Notes: generated from the letters alone by a model not told the origin. A DNA stretch of 5,893 nt from an uncultured Eubacteriales bacterium (GCA_900556615.1 USPP01000116.1:1-5893); one strand, 5' to 3'. Positions 1 through 5,478 are shown, counted from the stretch's first letter. Translations and numbers: made by a program.

Positions 1-409
1 CCGCGATAATCGGAACGCATTTATTTTTTGTGGGAGCAACGCCCTCAAGGGATCTTACATCCGAAAACTCAGGATTGTTTACAATAATACCGATTGCTTT
101 TGCGGTATCCATAGAGGAGCCGCCGCCTACTGCGACGAGACAGTCGGAGCCGCTTTTTTTGAAGGCGGCAACGCCCTCTTGTACATTTTCGATTGTGGGA
201 TTGGCTTTGATCTGACTGTAAATTTCATAGGGTACAGAAGCCTTATCAAGAACGTCGGTAACTTTTTTTGTAACACCGAATTTGATAAGATCGGGATCCG
301 AGCAGACAAATGCCTTCAGAAAACCTCTGCCTTTGATTTCCTCTGCGATAGAAGCGATTGCGCCTTTGCCGTGGTAGCTTGTCTCATTTAAAACGAATCG
401 GTTTGCCAT
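1..409 (-). CDS. fucO: Lactaldehyde reductase (iron-containing alcohol dehydrogenase), 5' part only
   Basis: This is the N-terminal 136 residues of a group III, iron-dependent alcohol dehydrogenase; the window edge removes the rest (E. coli FucO is about 383 residues). FucO interconverts L-lactaldehyde and 1,2-propanediol with NAD in the cytoplasm, which disposes of reducing power during fucose or rhamnose fermentation. The start MANRFVLNET is nearly identical to my recollection of E. coli FucO, and the match continues through KAIGIIVNNPEFSDVRSLEG (about residues 104-123). The nucleotide-binding GGGS is at residues 95-98, followed by D101. The iron ligands lie beyond the edge. The ATG at 407-409 has a strong GGAGGT site (418-423) 8 bases upstream. 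It lies 72 bases after the DUF6179 gene on the same strand. No clear terminator or promoter lies between them, so read-through is possible. A related butanol dehydrogenase is the alternative, but the N-terminal match favours FucO. Confidence 0.88.
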   Translation of the reverse strand, partial: MANRFVLNETSYHGKGAIASIAEEIKGRGFLKAFVCSDPDLIKFGVTKKVTDVLDKASVPYEIYSQIKANPTIENVQEGVAAFKKSGSDCLVAVGGGSSMDTAKAIGIIVNNPEFSDVRSLEGVAPTKNKCVPIIA

Positions 410-417
410 AATAATAT

Positions 418-423
418 ACCTCC
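418..423 (-). promoter_or_regulatory. Ribosome binding site of fucO
   Basis: GGAGGT on the minus strand, 8 bases before the ATG at 407-409. It fixes the fucO start. Confidence 0.8.
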
Positions 424-481
424 ATAAAATATGATTATGATTTCTATATGATGCCGGCGGATTCTATGCATCTTCGATGTA

Positions 482-1456
482 TCAATCTTTTTTGATTGCC
501 GTTAATACTCTTTCGGGGCATCCGAGACGAATTGCATGAAATACCTCCTGCCCCAGTGATTCGGCGGATCGAATTACATATTTTTTTTCAGCCGTATTTT
601 TTATATCATAAACGCCGCAAAGACGTTTGGCAGTCTCAGCGAACAGCATTCTCATCTCAAAAATTCCGTATAATGAGATTTTATTTATCAGAAGAGCGAT
701 GCTTTTTTGATTAGGCTCCGGAGCATAGATATTGCCTTCGGTCAGTGCGGATATCAGAGACGCCGTCAGAACCGTTCTGAAAATATTAAAAATCATACCT
801 GTTGTGTCTGAATAAGCGCCGTTCAGCAAATGCTTTCTGTTTTCCGATGGAAAAAGCAGGCAAAAAGAATTTTCGTAATATGCGGATTCAAGATATTTGC
901 AGATAAATTCAACGCCTGTCAATTCTTTGACCGGAAGACATAACGGGTAATCGGCGGTAATTCCGATTCTGTCTGCTCCGTATTTCGGATCGTATATTTT
1001 GAAAAAGCCGTTAATGCCGTCGATGAAGGTTGTTTTGTAGGTATAGTTGTCAGAATCGAACATGCTCCTTTGGACAAGAGAGGCATAGAGACGCGCTGTG
1101 TTAAGCTTTACATGGATCTTTTGGCTTCCGGTTGAATAGAGCTTTTGAATGGACTGATTTTTAAGCGCGTCAAGCGCATCATAGAATGACGGAAAGCTTT
1201 TTAAGGCAAGACCGAGCGTGTAAAGAAGGGAATTCATGATTGCTTCCGCGCGTTCCGTTTTGACAGAGGAGCTTCTGCCTGCCGTGAATGCGAGCGTTTT
1301 TTCCGCAAGAAGCTCAATCAACTGAAGCTGTATTTTCTGAAATTCCGGTATATCAATGAGACCGTGGGCGACAGCTTCCGAAAGAAAAGAAGAAAAGTAA
1401 TGTTCTCCGTCGATAAGTTCGGGATTCAAAGTGCCGGATCGTTCAATATCCGTCAT
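482..1456 (-). CDS. DUF6179 domain-containing protein (uncharacterised)
   Basis: This is a 324-residue protein of unknown function that I assign to DUF6179 from remembered family patterns. The clearest are DGINGFFKIYDP (residues 146-157), ITADYP (166-171) and GVEFICKYLESAYYENSFC (181-199). The N-terminal half is helical, with LLAEKTLAFTAGRSSSV (49-65) and NSLLYTLGLALKSFPS (75-90). I see no signal peptide, membrane segment or familiar catalytic motif, so it is probably cytosolic. The start chosen is the ATG at 1454-1456, with AAGGAGG at 1463-1469 six bases upstream. An ATG at 1580-1582 in the same frame would add 42 residues and overlap the upstream gene by 140 bases; it is less likely. With the chosen start the gene overlaps the DUF6323 gene by 14 bases, which points to translational coupling and a shared job. 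The function is unknown. Confidence 0.82.
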   Translation of the reverse strand: MTDIERSGTLNPELIDGEHYFSSFLSEAVAHGLIDIPEFQKIQLQLIELLAEKTLAFTAGRSSSVKTERAEAIMNSLLYTLGLALKSFPSFYDALDALKNQSIQKLYSTGSQKIHVKLNTARLYASLVQRSMFDSDNYTYKTTFIDGINGFFKIYDPKYGADRIGITADYPLCLPVKELTGVEFICKYLESAYYENSFCLLFPSENRKHLLNGAYSDTTGMIFNIFRTVLTASLISALTEGNIYAPEPNQKSIALLINKISLYGIFEMRMLFAETAKRLCGVYDIKNTAEKKYVIRSAESLGQEVFHAIRLGCPERVLTAIKKD

Positions 1457-1925
1457 GCCAATCCTCCTTTTCGGTTTCTTTTGCTTCAATGTCGCCCATT
1501 CCTTTGACTTCACGGGAAAGCATGTCAAGTACGGTGCCTGAGAGAAATTCAAGATCACCGCTGCAGATACCGTCAAAAGCATCTTTCATCACGGAAATAA
1601 GCCTATCATCGCTGACAATATCGAGAGTTTCGTTTTTAAAATAATAAAAAATATCGATAAGTTCACAGACTGTATTGGAAAAATTATTCTGACAGAGAAA
1701 CGGAGAATCGCTGAAAGAGAGGATAAGCTTTTTTATGGTTTCTCCGCCGAATTCTATTCTGCCGCAAGAGTTAAGAGCGGAGATGCTTGCTTCTGCGAGT
1801 GTCGCTGCTTGTCTTTCACTGAGAACGAGTCCGCGGGCTGAAATCTGTTCATTGCAACGGAGGATAGTATCGGCGGCAAGCTTTGCGGGAAGCGCGACGT
1901 TAAAATTTGTAATTCCGAAATTCAA
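1443..1925 (-). CDS. DUF6323 family protein (uncharacterised)
   Basis: This is a 160-residue protein of unknown function. The stretches RGLVLSERQAATL (31-43), ALNSCGRIEFGG (50-61), FSDSPFLCQNNF (71-82), IFYYFKNETLDIVSDDRLI (92-110) and CSGDLEFLSGT (121-131) fit what I recall of DUF6323. It has no signal peptide or membrane span, and I see no catalytic motif. The charged tail (about 147-158) is encoded by the stretch carrying the ribosome binding site of the next gene. The start is TTG at 1923-1925, with AGGAG at 1934-1938 eight bases upstream. The nearest ATG (1931-1933) is in another frame, stops after three codons and touches the AGGAG, so it cannot serve this protein. It is the first gene of a pair with DUF6179 (14-base overlap) and lies below two tandem promoters. 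My recollection that these two families are often neighbours in Clostridia is unverified. Confidence 0.8.
   Translation of the reverse strand: MNFGITNFNVALPAKLAADTILRCNEQISARGLVLSERQAATLAEASISALNSCGRIEFGGETIKKLILSFSDSPFLCQNNFSNTVCELIDIFYYFKNETLDIVSDDRLISVMKDAFDGICSGDLEFLSGTVLDMLSREVKGMGDIEAKETEKEDWHDGY
1463..1469 (-). promoter_or_regulatory. Ribosome binding site deciding the DUF6179 start
   Basis: AAGGAGG on the minus strand lies inside the end of the DUF6323 coding region, 6 bases before the ATG at 1454-1456. It is near-consensus and selects this ATG over the upstream in-frame ATG at 1580-1582. Being inside the previous gene, it fits coupled translation. Confidence 0.8.
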
Positions 1926-1933
1926 AAGCGCAT

Positions 1934-1938
1934 CTCCT
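1934..1938 (-). promoter_or_regulatory. Ribosome binding site deciding the TTG start of DUF6323
   Basis: AGGAG on the minus strand, 8 bases before the TTG at 1923-1925. No in-frame ATG or GTG has a comparable site, so this element supports a TTG start. Confidence 0.7.
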
Positions 1939-2022
1939 GTATATTATGATTTGTTTTGAGTGCTTTAGCCTGTTCTTCCGTTGACAGCGTAAATACCTTC
2001 GAGAAAGCAAAAATAATTGATT

Positions 2023-2039
2023 AAGATGCAGTACATCTT
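2023..2039 (-). repeat. Inverted repeat at the predicted transcript start of the DUF6323-DUF6179 unit
   Basis: AAGATG (2023-2028) and CATCTT (2034-2039) form a perfect 6-base inverted repeat around a 5-base spacer. It begins about 7 bases below the -10 box of the proximal promoter, so it would sit at the extreme 5' end of that transcript. It could be a 5' stabilising hairpin or an operator for a dimeric repressor; the sequence does not decide which. Confidence 0.5.
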
Positions 2040-2045
2040 GTTTTC

Positions 2046-2074
2046 AGTATATCATTTATAGTCTTTCAAGTCAA
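2046..2074 (-). promoter_or_regulatory. Proximal sigma-A-type promoter of the DUF6323-DUF6179 unit
   Basis: On the minus strand the -35 is TTGACT (2069-2074) and the -10 is TATACT (2046-2051). The spacer is 17 bases and an extended -10 TG lies one base before the -10. Each box matches the consensus at five of six positions. The predicted start is near 2039, giving a leader of about 114 bases before the TTG. Confidence 0.72.
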
Positions 2075-2106
2075 TAGTGTTTTATTCATGAACTGCAAAT
2101 TCTTTT

Positions 2107-2134
2107 ATTATACCTGAGGAAAAGTAAGTAACAA
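2107..2134 (-). promoter_or_regulatory. Possible distal promoter of the DUF6323-DUF6179 unit
   Basis: On the minus strand, TTGTTA (2129-2134) and a perfect TATAAT (2107-2112) are separated by 16 bases. The -35 matches at four of six positions. The predicted start is near 2100, about 60 bases above the proximal start. An 8-base palindrome TTCATGAA (2085-2092) lies between the two promoters. Confidence 0.42.
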
Positions 2135-2209
2135 GGCAGATAGTTCGATTGATGACAGACAGGGGGAGGTTTTTCGGGAAATACCCTTTGCTGAGGAGCA
2201 GTGTTTTCC

Positions 2210-3913
2210 TTAGGAATATTTTTCGAGTTCTCTTCTTAAAAATGCGGCTGTTTTTTCCGCTCTTCCGGCAGCAAACGGACTTTCAAGACCGCTACGTTCG
2301 ATACTTCCGAAAAAATCTCCGTTTCCGGCGAGCTGTATAAAATTTATATACTCGTCGATCCCATCGACGCATTTTTCATAAAGCTGCACGGAGGTGTCTG
2401 CCGATACGGAGTACCCGATCATATAATAGGGATATTCAAAAAGATGATTGATGAATACCCAATACATACCGTCTGAGGTTTTATTGCCGGTTATTCCTTC
2501 AAGCGCGTATTTATCACAGCAGTATTGAAAATATTCATTGCATTTTTCCACCGTGAGATTGTCGTCGCCGTAAACAAGATTTTCAAATTCGGTATACGCG
2601 GCGCATTCGGTGAAAGCGGAGGCAAGATTCAGAAGTTCGTATTTGCCGATGATCTCTGCCGTATCCGCATCGAATATCTTGTCAAGATATTTTAGCGAAA
2701 GAAGCTCAAGTCCCTGCGATGCTACCTCCGCTTCATCGTTGCTTCCGACGTTTCCGTAGTTATAATATGCCGACGCGAAATGACCGAATTCATGCATAAG
2801 CGTCAGACTATCGCATGCAAAGCCGGTTCCGTTTACAAAAAGATAAGGTGTTTCATATTCATTGAAGTATATCTGAAAAGATCCGTTATACATTTCTTCG
2901 GAACAGGCAACGGTGTAAAGATGATTCAGCTTCATGCTTGTAAATATTTTTTCAAGCTTAGGAGACATAAGAGAGACCATGCTCTCTCCGAGACCTAATA
3001 TCTCGTCAGGCGACGCTTCCGGAAGAGAAAGCATGACTTCTTCCTTATATTTGACCGACATATCTCTGTAAACAGGGGCAATATATTCTTTAATTCCGCT
3101 GAAGTATTCATCGAAATCGCCTATTGAGTAGTCTCTTGCGTAGAGATCAAAAGAATATTCTGCATATGAAGTATAGCCGCAGTATGCCGCAATGGTATTC
3201 CTTACTCCTGCGAGTTCCAGATAAAGATTGCCGAGCAGGGAATTATATTTGTCATAATAAGCGCGGCATACCGCATCATACAATTCATCGTCGGGAATTA
3301 CGCCTATTGTCTCCCCGGTATAGGTTACTCCCTCATATTCCACCGAAAGTTCGCTCATGGCTGCATTGTATTCATTGATAAGCATGTTTTCTTTTTCAAG
3401 AAGCTCGGAAAATTCCTCGGGATAAGTAAACTCTTCGCCGGCATAATTGTCGAGGAAACCGACTCCGAGACATGAGGATTCCATTTCCGCTTTATATTCT
3501 GACGCGGCGCACAGATAATAAAGCTCGTCAAGCTTGGCGCTTATTTTTTCATTTTCGGTTACGAGATAGAAATATTCTTCCCGCAGGGTGTCATTTTTGA
3601 TGTTTTTGGCGTATTCAAGAAACGCTATGCTTTCCATGGTATAGGCGGTGTAATAGAAATCGGATACAATTTCCGAGAGAAGATTAATATAATAGTACTT
3701 TTCCTTTTCACTGAGCATGAGATCAGCTTTCAGCGTATCGATTTTTGAAGAAAGCGAAACGAAATCAGGTCTTTCGTAGGTTATGCTGCTGTAATCGGTA
3801 AGCTGTCTTGCCTCCCTGCCCAAAAAAGTGATATAGTCGGATAAAAAGGAACAGGAGGTGATAACCGATATCGAGAGCGAAAGCACGATTATCAGAGAAA
3901 GAATTTTTTTCAC
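2210..3913 (-). CDS. M3 family zinc oligoendopeptidase, membrane-anchored lipoprotein
   Basis: This is a 567-residue peptidase of the M3 (oligoendopeptidase F/thimet) type, which cleaves short peptides. Residues 1-20 form a lipoprotein signal peptide ending in lipobox ITSC, with Cys21 the predicted lipidated residue, so the enzyme should sit on the outer face of the cytoplasmic membrane. Most PepF-type enzymes are cytosolic, so this placement is notable. The zinc site HEFGH is at 374-378, with E375 the catalytic glutamate. AEVAS (395-399) gives the third ligand, E396. The C-terminal HLFEYPYYMIGYSVS (490-504) matches the substrate-side segment of the family. Length is close to the usual 560-600. 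The start is GTG at 3911-3913 with AAGGAG (3922-3927) 8 bases upstream, and it opens directly into MKK plus the hydrophobic core. The gene stands alone between two non-coding stretches. I found no convincing promoter. The likely role is peptide scavenging or clearing of secreted peptides; the substrate is unknown. Confidence 0.88.
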   Translation of the reverse strand: MKKILSLIIVLSLSISVITSCSFLSDYITFLGREARQLTDYSSITYERPDFVSLSSKIDTLKADLMLSEKEKYYYINLLSEIVSDFYYTAYTMESIAFLEYAKNIKNDTLREEYFYLVTENEKISAKLDELYYLCAASEYKAEMESSCLGVGFLDNYAGEEFTYPEEFSELLEKENMLINEYNAAMSELSVEYEGVTYTGETIGVIPDDELYDAVCRAYYDKYNSLLGNLYLELAGVRNTIAAYCGYTSYAEYSFDLYARDYSIGDFDEYFSGIKEYIAPVYRDMSVKYKEEVMLSLPEASPDEILGLGESMVSLMSPKLEKIFTSMKLNHLYTVACSEEMYNGSFQIYFNEYETPYLFVNGTGFACDSLTLMHEFGHFASAYYNYGNVGSNDEAEVASQGLELLSLKYLDKIFDADTAEIIGKYELLNLASAFTECAAYTEFENLVYGDDNLTVEKCNEYFQYCCDKYALEGITGNKTSDGMYWVFINHLFEYPYYMIGYSVSADTSVQLYEKCVDGIDEYINFIQLAGNGDFFGSIERSGLESPFAAGRAEKTAAFLRRELEKYS

Positions 3914-3921
3914 AGCGAAAT

Positions 3922-3927
3922 CTCCTT
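3922..3927 (-). promoter_or_regulatory. Ribosome binding site deciding the GTG start of the M3 peptidase
   Basis: AAGGAG on the minus strand, 8 bases before the GTG at 3911-3913. It supports a GTG start at the beginning of the signal peptide. Confidence 0.75.
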
Positions 3928-3950
3928 ATTATATTATGGTTTAGCTGATG

Positions 3951-3967
3951 GTAAAACTGCGTTTTAC
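3951..3967. repeat. Perfect 7-base inverted repeat upstream of the M3 peptidase
   Basis: GTAAAAC (3951-3957) and GTTTTAC (3961-3967) are separated by three bases, about 38 bases upstream of the peptidase start. It could be an operator or a short leader hairpin. No run of T follows on the minus strand, so it is not a good terminator. Confidence 0.5.
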
Positions 3968-4080
3968 TATCGTTGTTCAATTGAGAACCGCGCGGCGGGG
4001 ATATGCGCGCTTATCTCCGGCGGCAAAAATCAAAGTTTTTTGCAGCTCTCCTCGATGCGCGGACTCGCTTTGCTCGTCTT

Positions 4081-4114
4081 AAGGCAATACCACCGGGTTC
4101 ACGGCTTGCGCCTT
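4081..4114. repeat. Imperfect hairpin in the GC-rich block
   Basis: AAGGC (4081-4085) and GCCTT (4110-4114) can pair, with extra pairing of CAA with TTG and CCG with CGG inside. The structure is imperfect. It lies next to the 11-base repeat TTAAGGCAATA and may be part of the same element. Confidence 0.35.
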
Positions 4115-4241
4115 GATGATGCATCTGCGAGGCAATTTTCCGTCATATCTTAGGGTACCTCTGAAAATCACTGCCCGAATCCGGCTCGAACTGTTTTCCA
4201 TCATACTCATTCACGATAGAAGCCTTGCCTATATGTGAGGA

Positions 4242-4294
4242 GAAACTTCTTGAAAATATCTCCGCATTGTCCTACGCCTCCTTCAAGAAGCTTC
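4242..4294. repeat. Inverted repeat of the CTTCTTGAA motif
   Basis: The 13-base arms at 4242-4254 and 4282-4294 pair at 12 of 13 positions and include a perfect 9-base core (CTTCTTGAA against TTCAAGAAG). The right arm overlaps a second pairing: 4284-4297 against 4309-4322, with 12 of 14 matches. The region can therefore fold in at least two mutually exclusive ways. Confidence 0.65.
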
Positions 4295-4322
4295 AAAAGC
4301 ATATTCTATTTGAAAGTTCTTG
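4284..4322. repeat. Second, overlapping inverted repeat
   Basis: CAAGAAGCTTCAAA (4284-4297) pairs with TTTGAAAGTTCTTG (4309-4322) at 12 of 14 positions around an 11-base loop. It competes with the 4242-4294 pairing. Confidence 0.6.
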
Positions 4323-4327
4323 TAATT

Positions 4328-4357
4328 CTTAAGCCCCTCTTTCAAGAAGGGCTTAAG
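4328..4357. repeat. 30-base near-palindrome
   Basis: CTTAAGCCC (4328-4336) and GGGCTTAAG (4349-4357) are perfect 9-base arms. After one mismatch the inner bases 4338-4341 and 4344-4347 also pair, so almost the whole 30 bases are self-complementary. The interior contains a third TTCAAGAAG (4341-4349). There is no flanking T run on either strand, so it is unlikely to be a simple intrinsic terminator. Confidence 0.72.
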
Positions 4358-4362
4358 CGGGG

Positions 4363-4383
4363 TATAGGGGCGGAGTCCCTATA
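4363..4383. repeat. 7-base stem hairpin next to the near-palindrome
   Basis: TATAGGG (4363-4369) and CCCTATA (4377-4383) pair perfectly around the 7-base loop GCGGAGT. It stands 5 bases from the 30-base near-palindrome, so the two probably belong to one element. Confidence 0.65.
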
Positions 4384-4526
4384 ATTAGGCAAGATTTTAA
4401 TTGAGAAATAGTATCACAAATTTTGCCGGCAGAGGTGTCGTTCCTGCTTCCTCAATTGGTATCGTCTGACAAAAAATGCGACTGCGTATCTGTACCGTCA
4501 AAACCTGTCGATATTGCCTTAAAGGT

Positions 4527-4556
4527 GTTTTTTGTCGGTAAAGCCACCGAAAAAAC
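4527..4556. repeat. A/T-flanked hairpin downstream of the dehydrogenase gene
   Basis: The arms at 4527-4539 and 4546-4556 pair over 11 bases: a G-C pair, six A-T pairs, then CGGT with ACCG, with a two-base bulge on one side. It lies about 60 bases downstream of the dehydrogenase stop on the minus strand and might help end that transcript. No T run follows the stem on that strand, so it is not called a terminator. Confidence 0.45.
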
Positions 4557-4613
4557 GGATTTTATAATAAATCTTTGACTTTTGCAATCGGCTAATTGAT
4601 TGTTTTATCAAAT

Positions 4614-5348
4614 TTATATAGCGTATCCTCCGTCAACTCTCAGAATCTGTCCGGTTGTAAATGAGGAGGAGTCATCACTGAGGAAAAGTACTGCTGATGC
4701 AACTTCCCGGGCAGTACCGATGCGTTCGATCGGCGTTTCATCGCAAAAGCGTTTTATATCTTCTTGAGAAAGGTGAGAATTCATTTCGGTGTCGATCATT
4801 CCGGGAGCGACGCAGTTCACTCTGATGCCGGATGGGGCAAGCTCTTTGGCAAGAGACTTTGTAAAACCGATAATTGCTGCCTTTGATGCGGAATAAAGGG
4901 ATTCGCAGGAGGCGCCGCATATTCCCCATATGGAAGATATATTGACGATATTTCCGGAATGTGTTTTGAGCATATAAGGAAGCACCTCCCGACAGCATTT
5001 GAAGATGCCTCCGAAGTTCACCGACATAAGCTCTTCCAGATCGGTGTCGGTAACATCGGAAAGCATCTGCTGACGCGAAATTCCGGCATTGTTTATGAGG
5101 AGATCGATTGTACCGAATTTGCGGTATGCAGTCTCAAAAAGCGCTTTTATGTCCTCTGTACGGCTTATGTCGGCGTATACGGCAAGTGCGTTATGTCCGC
5201 GTGCCCGAATGCCGGATTCAAGTGCTTCGGCGGCAGCCCGGGAACGGTGATAATTGATGATTACGTTATATCCTCTGTCGGCAAGCAGAGAACAAATTGC
5301 CGCTCCTATTCCCCGGGAGCCTCCTGTTATAATTGCTGTTTTGTTCAC
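4614..5348 (-). CDS. Short-chain dehydrogenase/reductase, FabG-like; candidate elongation factor P 5-aminopentanone reductase (YmfI type)
   Basis: This is a complete 244-residue classical SDR, an NAD(P)H-dependent cytosolic oxidoreductase. The Rossmann motif TGGSRGIG is at 8-15 and NNAG at 86-89. The catalytic tetrad is N111, S139, Y152 and K156 (YSASK), with APGMIDTEM at 181-189 and the usual C-terminal VDGGYAI. The fold and length fit FabG (3-oxoacyl-ACP reductase). However, SSIWGICGASCESLYSASK (138-156) resembles my recollection of YmfI, which reduces the 5-aminopentanone group on a lysine of elongation factor P in Bacillus. No fatty-acid synthesis genes are adjacent, which also weakens a FabG role. 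The start is GTG at 5346-5348, with GAGGA (5358-5362) 9 bases upstream and MNKTAIITGG directly following. A strong promoter lies just above. It diverges from the plus-strand gene at 5541. SDR membership is certain; the substrate is inferred. Confidence 0.9.
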   Translation of the reverse strand: MNKTAIITGGSRGIGAAICSLLADRGYNVIINYHRSRAAAEALESGIRARGHNALAVYADISRTEDIKALFETAYRKFGTIDLLINNAGISRQQMLSDVTDTDLEELMSVNFGGIFKCCREVLPYMLKTHSGNIVNISSIWGICGASCESLYSASKAAIIGFTKSLAKELAPSGIRVNCVAPGMIDTEMNSHLSQEDIKRFCDETPIERIGTAREVASAVLFLSDDSSSFTTGQILRVDGGYAI

Positions 5349-5395
5349 TGGATATATTCCTCACTTCATATCGGTTGAAAGATATCTATAGAGTC

Positions 5396-5424
5396 ATTAT
5401 ATCATGTTATCAGTCTATTTTCAA
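5396..5424 (-). promoter_or_regulatory. Strong sigma-A-type promoter of the SDR gene
   Basis: On the minus strand the -35 is TTGAAA (5419-5424) and the -10 is a perfect TATAAT (5396-5401). The spacer is 17 bases and an extended -10 TG lies one base before the -10. The predicted start is near 5389, leaving a leader of about 40 bases to the GTG. Confidence 0.78.
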
Positions 5425-5450
5425 TAAATATTTTACAAATCATCATAATG

Positions 5451-5478
5451 CTGTCACAATATGGTTATATACTATAAA
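5451..5478 (+). promoter_or_regulatory. Weak candidate promoter of the plus-strand gene at 5541
   Basis: CTGTCA (5451-5456) and TATAAA (5473-5478) are separated by 16 bases. The -35 matches at four of six positions and the -10 at five. An overlapping TATACT (5468-5473) lacks a good partner. The surroundings are very AT-rich, so chance matches are likely. Confidence 0.35.

Larger units (their letters stand above)
3914..4613. other. 700-base non-coding region rich in repeats, between the dehydrogenase and the M3 peptidase
   Basis: I find no convincing gene here on either strand. It divides into a GC-rich block (about 3985-4200) with many short palindromes, a cluster of hairpins (4242-4383), and an AT-richer block (about 4384-4613) with further inverted repeats. 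A 9-base direct repeat AATTGAGAA occurs at 3979-3987 and 4399-4407. TTAAGGCAATA (4079-4089) is repeated in inverted orientation at 4512-4522. The composition and density of structure suggest one or more dispersed non-coding elements, possibly miniature elements or structured RNA, rather than decayed coding sequence. I see no transposase fragment and no canonical terminator with a T run. Confidence 0.6.

Noticed and set aside
482..1582. Longer 366-residue version of the DUF6179 gene starting at ATG 1580-1582
   Set aside because: It would overlap DUF6323 by 140 bases, and its extra N-terminus reads like out-of-frame sequence. The ATG at 1454-1456 has a near-consensus ribosome binding site 6 bases upstream.
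1922..2020. Open frame of 32 codons in the leader before DUF6323, encoding a plausible-looking peptide (LSTEEQAKALKTN inside)
   Set aside because: It has no ATG, GTG or TTG near its beginning and no placed ribosome binding site, so I treat it as chance.
2164..2200. Short stems after the M3 peptidase (TGCT/AGCA and GGG/CCC) as a terminator
   Set aside because: The stems are only 3 to 4 bases with no T run on the minus strand, too weak to call.
2149..2340. Plus-strand frame of 63 codons over the end of the M3 peptidase
   Set aside because: It overlaps the antisense of a well-supported gene and has an Arg/Phe-rich composition typical of shadow frames.
3928..3938. TATAAT and CATAAT just upstream of the M3 peptidase as a -10 box
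   Set aside because: Transcription would start within or next to the ribosome binding site at 3922-3927, leaving no usable leader, and no -35 is in place.
4452..4547. Minus-strand open frame of 31 codons from GTG 4545-4547 inside the repeat region
   Set aside because: There is no ribosome binding site, the frame is short, and other frames over the same bases are equally open, which suggests non-coding sequence.
4585..4602. CAATC/GATTG stem just after the SDR stop as a terminator
   Set aside because: The 5-base AT-rich stem has no following T run on the minus strand.
4959..5378. Plus-strand frame of 139 codons opposite the SDR gene
   Set aside because: The minus-strand SDR has all catalytic motifs in order. 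The plus-strand frame is its mirror and has no recognisable domain.
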